From CADDYT01 sp035294125 (GTDB lineage Bacteria; Chloroflexota; Ktedonobacteria; Ktedonobacterales; Ktedonobacteraceae): a stretch of 64,000 nt of DNA. A program made the translations under genes and the position numbers. Below the pieces are notes generated by a model. It was not told the DNA's origin. It made no database searches and was given only the letters and a program-made list of their open reading frames with translations. Of this stretch, positions 61,142 to 64,000 are shown one piece after another; positions within the stretch are counted from its first letter, which is position 1; every line of letters starts with the position of its first letter. The DNA lies in contig DATGLM010000046.1 in the NCBI GenBank assembly GCA_035294125.1, positions 1 to 64,000 on the forward strand. The letters are read 5' to 3'.

Positions 61142-62776
61142 TCACATTCCAAAGCCCTGCTGGACGCGTACGACGTTGGAGAGAAGGCGCGGCGCTTCGA
61201 GCGGGGTCCCGAAAAGCTTCTCGGCGCGGCGTTCCTGTCCTGCGGCGATGCGATCAATCGTGTTAGCTGCCGACCAGCCCTGGGCCATGAAGTGAGCGCC
61301 GAGTCCGCTGATGATGGCAGTTGAGAAGGAGGTACCGGCCCAATCGGCCCAGCCCGTGAGGTTTTGCTGGCCGCCGGGAAAGGTGGGTGAGATATAGACG
61401 CCTCGGATCGCATCCGGCAGACCATTGCTATCTATTGCCCCGCCGCTATCGCCACCGAAGGTGGCAATGCCGGTATCGTGCGAGGGAATATTAGCGGCAT
61501 TGGAGAAGAGCGAGGGAGCAAAATGGCTGTTGACCGACGCGACGCCGAGCACATCCTCGTAACGGGCAGGAGCGCGGGGAGGGCGCGGCGGCAGGCCTTT
61601 CTGGTTGCTGCGGATGGAATCGTTTCCGGCGGCAGCGACGATGAGCGCCCCATGTCGGCTGAGGCTATGAAAGAGCAAACGCAGACCTTCTTCGATATGA
61701 TTGAGTGCGCGCATAACCCCGTTCAACTGCGCGCTCGTCCAGACACGATTGGGAAACCAGACATAGGGCAGGCGGCGAATATCAGGCATAATGGTCAGGC
61801 TAAGATTGATGACAAGGCGACGAATGGTGCCGGAGACGAGTTCCTGTTCGAGGTCGGTCAGGGCGGCGAACAGGTTATAGAGGTCGCCCCCGCCAAAGTC
61901 GTTGAGGATGCGAATCAGCCGGATACGGGCGCGAGAGGCGATATCACGAATGAGGCCGGAGACGAAGACGCCATGATCGGGCATGAAATAATAACGGCCA
62001 TCATTATAAGCATCGCGCCCGGTGCGAACCTCGTTCAGGATGGGATAGCGATCATACTCGATCTCAAAAGAACCGTTTTCACTGCGAACATTGGCGGCTA
62101 AACGTTGCAGCAGCCAGTTGCGGCGAAATTCAGGGCGAGTGGCGGCGCTGCGCAGGCGGTCGGCATGATGGGCAGTATCCAGCACAGCGATCATGACCTC
62201 TTCAGCCCCACGCGGGTCAAAGGTGAGATTCTGGTCCAGGAAGGAGATATGCCAGCCAACAGGGGGATTGCCGCTCGTTGCCACATCGAGCGCGGGCGCG
62301 GGCCGTGGCGGCAGGGCAGGGCCACCCCCGGCATAGAGAACGGGCGCGGCGGTAATCAACCAGTTGGGCATGGTGGAGAGGAGACGCAAACCGGCCTGCT
62401 CAAGCTGCTCAAGGTGCGCCTGCAAATAGGAAAGGGCCATTGGCATCGGATCACCCACGTTCGGATCGGCGTGATGGACATGGAAAAAGATGGCGGCGAG
62501 TGGCTGTTGTCCGTGCAAGCCAAAAATAAAGACGCGACGCAATACCATAGAGATCATCTCGACATCCAGCCAGCGCCCGGCCTCGCCATATGCCTCCAGC
62601 CGCATATGATAAGGCGCAAGCACAGTGTTTAACTGGCCGCGCACCTGCTCCTCCAGCAGCTTCAGCGCATCATCCGCCGGTCGCAGGGGAAGCTGGACAA
62701 TCACTACCATTTCACCAGGAACCCAGTAGCATAACTCATCGGGAATGCCCATCAATTCTACGCCATTACGGGACAT
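61142..62776 (-). CDS. Subtilisin-family serine protease (S8), cytoplasmic-looking
   Basis: A 544-residue protein with the subtilisin triad in order: Asp200 in MIAVLDTAHHAD, His268 in PDHGVFVSG and Ser483 in GTSFSTAIISG, plus the oxyanion Asn385 in AAAGND. The first about 185 residues form a separate domain of unknown type (VVIVQLPLRPADDALKLLEE, RVFIFGLHG), and there is no signal peptide, so it may act inside the cell, for example in a regulatory or defence role. Normal secreted subtilases have a signal and a short propeptide instead. ATG 62776 has AGAGGAATATATCA upstream. It stands alone. Confidence 0.88.
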   Translation of the reverse strand: MSRNGVELMGIPDELCYWVPGEMVVIVQLPLRPADDALKLLEEQVRGQLNTVLAPYHMRLEAYGEAGRWLDVEMISMVLRRVFIFGLHGQQPLAAIFFHVHHADPNVGDPMPMALSYLQAHLEQLEQAGLRLLSTMPNWLITAAPVLYAGGGPALPPRPAPALDVATSGNPPVGWHISFLDQNLTFDPRGAEEVMIAVLDTAHHADRLRSAATRPEFRRNWLLQRLAANVRSENGSFEIEYDRYPILNEVRTGRDAYNDGRYYFMPDHGVFVSGLIRDIASRARIRLIRILNDFGGGDLYNLFAALTDLEQELVSGTIRRLVINLSLTIMPDIRRLPYVWFPNRVWTSAQLNGVMRALNHIEEGLRLLFHSLSRHGALIVAAAGNDSIRSNQKGLPPRPPRAPARYEDVLGVASVNSHFAPSLFSNAANIPSHDTGIATFGGDSGGAIDSNGLPDAIRGVYISPTFPGGQQNLTGWADWAGTSFSTAIISGLGAHFMAQGWSAANTIDRIAAGQERRAEKLFGTPLEAPRLLSNVVRVQQGFGM

Positions 62777-62904
62777 TGATATATTCCTCTATCTCTATAT
62801 TTATTTGATATATTTTGCTTGCTCAAGCGTAGTTTTTGCGCGTTGTCGACTGTCTGCTCGTAAGGTGCAGGAAGAGCAAGACGCACGATACCATAGATGA
62901 CATT

Positions 62905-63420
62905 ATAGGTCAGAAACTCCCTTCCTACAAGGAGGGGCTTGTATCTAAGCGCCACCACAACTCAGCGTATCTTTTTAGACGCGCTGCTTTGGTTTCAGTG
63001 CTTGACACGGCAGGGCATGCTGACAAAATGCCTGTGCCTGTCCAGTCTTGCCGGACAACTAGCGTTCGCAGCGTAATGTTTCTGGCCCCCACGAGATCAG
63101 CATGGAGGGTAGAGTGACAGTTTTGACAGACAAAGGTCAGTCCCTTATGGGGGCAGTTGACATCAGAGATATGTCGGCAGACGAGGCAAGCTTTGCTCGT
63201 ATTTGAGAGCAGGTTCCCTCTCGCAAGCGGATCGGTTACTCATCTTGCCATGCGCAAAAGCGTACTGGCTCACATAGTTCAAAGCGTCACAGTATAGCAG
63301 TTGCGTTACCCTGAGTGCCTTGAAATGTTCGGGTGTTGTCTGCAATTTGAGCTTCGCAGTGATGAGTCGTTTCATGGAACGAGTGTACGATGCTTCAGAG
63401 CATTTGTCAATAATGAATGT
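62905..63420 (-). mobile_element. Collapsed IS200/IS605-type element
   Basis: A TnpB remnant is bracketed by end-type hairpins. Right side: CCCTTCCT (62919-62926) with AGGAGGGG (62930-62937), loop ACA, directly at the TnpB stop. Left side: ATGCT (63390-63394) with AGCAT (63399-63403), loop TCAG, just upstream of the TnpB start. Such subterminal hairpins are what TnpA recognises and the right one forms the end of the guide RNA. No TnpA gene is present. Limits are approximate. Confidence 0.55.
62925..63375 (-). pseudogene. TnpB (OrfB) remnant with internal deletion
   Basis: The gene begins normally (MKRLITAKLKLQTTPEHFKA then LRVTQLLYCDALNYVSQYAF), but after about 50 residues moves by a frameshift to the C-terminal end: ACLVCRHISDVNCPHKGLTF, VCQNCHSTLHADLVGARNI, the zinc finger and the last catalytic Asp of TnpB. 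About 250 central residues, with two of the three RuvC acidic residues, are missing. It cannot act as a nuclease, though its RNA end may still be made. Confidence 0.7.
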
Positions 63421-63596
63421 ATGTGAAGATACGAAGGGGAGCAGAAATTCCTCTCCATATTCGAAGACAGGAGACAATCAGCAAATATCCGGCTCGCATA
63501 AACAGCATCCGTACCATTACAGGGAGGGTTATTTGCCCTTGCTATGCGGCTTGCGTTATACTATCTTCGATTAGCTCGTTTTATATAGTAGGTTTG

Positions 63597-64000
63597 ATGG
63601 TGATGACTGTGCCAGCACAACGCAAAGCAATTGTGATCTATAGCCCACATGCAGGCCGCTCGACACAGCGAGAGGAAGCGTTCGCGTACCTGCGACAGGC
63701 GAGCGTAGAGATTCAGCGCGTTATCTCTATTGCCAACCTGGATTACCTGCCGCCCCAGGGGGAAATCTGGAAACAGCAAGGGATCGATATTGCTGTGGCG
63801 GCAGGCGGAGACGGCCTGATCGGCGGTGTCATCGCGCATATTGTAGAGAGTGGTCTGCCACTTGGTATTATGCCACTTGGGACGTCGAACGATACAGCGC
63901 GTTCGCTGCATATCCCGGAGCATCTTCAGCAGGCAGCCGAGGTTATCGCTCAAGGCCACATCCACTTCGTGGATGTTGGTATGGCGAAACCGGCGGAACA
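63597..64000 (+). CDS. Diacylglycerol/lipid kinase-like protein, N-terminal part
   Basis: The frame is open from ATG 63597 to the window edge, so the gene continues outside. It reads AIVIYSPHAGRSTQREEAFA, IDIAVAAGGDGLIGGVIAHI and LPLGIMPLGTSNDTARSLHI: the catalytic domain of the DagK/YegS family, with the glycine-rich GGDG loop and the G-T-S-N-D phosphate motif. Members phosphorylate diacylglycerol or other lipids at the inner membrane face. ATG 63603 two codons later is an alternative start. The C-terminal domain is not visible. Confidence 0.85.
   Translation, partial: MVMTVPAQRKAIVIYSPHAGRSTQREEAFAYLRQASVEIQRVISIANLDYLPPQGEIWKQQGIDIAVAAGGDGLIGGVIAHIVESGLPLGIMPLGTSNDTARSLHIPEHLQQAAEVIAQGHIHFVDVGMAKPAE

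Overview
The window looks like a chromosomal segment of a Ktedonobacteria-type Chloroflexota. This is inference from gene content: a Sphaerobacter-like queuosine salvage protein, tandem sulfotransferases and AP-superfamily enzymes in an exopolysaccharide locus, cytosolic ErpA, many MFS and ABC exporters, and dispersed small inverted repeats. No rRNA, tRNA or CRISPR array is visible, so taxonomy cannot be fixed from the window alone.

Layout. 1-2.0 kb is the end of an integrated element (partial protein, excisionase-like HTH, tyrosine recombinase). 2.2-5.1 kb holds an amino acid permease and a queuosine salvage gene. 5.2-15.0 kb runs on the plus strand: MurE, an MraY-like transferase with a long C-terminal extension, an ATP-grasp ligase, an ABC exporter, a membrane-anchored beta-propeller and an MFS permease. 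15.07-16.0 kb is a decayed PTS locus whose genes have lost their middles. 16.3-26.3 kb holds a glycogen debranching-type enzyme, YqeY, a HAD hydrolase, a LacI regulator with a perfect operator palindrome, leucine-type dehydrogenase, gene debris, a thioredoxin/NHL protein interrupted by an in-frame TGA, and a zinc-ribbon membrane protein. 26.6-43.3 kb is a polysaccharide region: three tandem AP-superfamily enzymes, a flippase, a degenerate AP homologue, an O-antigen ligase-like polymerase, a chain-length/BY-kinase-like protein, a lipoprotein, three tandem sulfotransferases and, to 44.2 kb, a priming sugar transferase. 44.2-48.9 kb is a small RiPP locus: a 52-residue precursor with a lasso-type leader motif, S26-like peptidase, PqqD-like protein, HPr-kinase-like protein and ABC exporter, without a visible cyclase or B2 protease. 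49-64 kb carries methionine aminopeptidase, an ArsR/CDF metal pair, a histidine kinase and response regulator, a ROK protein, an unknown gene with a pseudo-receiver, GNAT, acyl-CoA synthetase, ErpA, a subtilase, a collapsed IS200/IS605 TnpB element and the start of a diacylglycerol kinase-like gene.

The two most interesting loci are (1) the thioredoxin/NHL gene at 23576-25078, where a TGA sits exactly at the first redox Cys position (C-TGA-I-N-C) and is followed at SECIS-like distance by an 8-bp hairpin, suggesting a selenoprotein; and (2) the RiPP locus at 44233-48874, which has lasso-type recognition, kinase and export parts but not the lasso ring-forming machinery. A perfect 40-bp inverted repeat joining the 3' ends of two convergent genes (18731-18814) is also striking. 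Several pseudogenes (PTS, MFS twice, phosphatase, TnpB) show that deletion has been frequent here.
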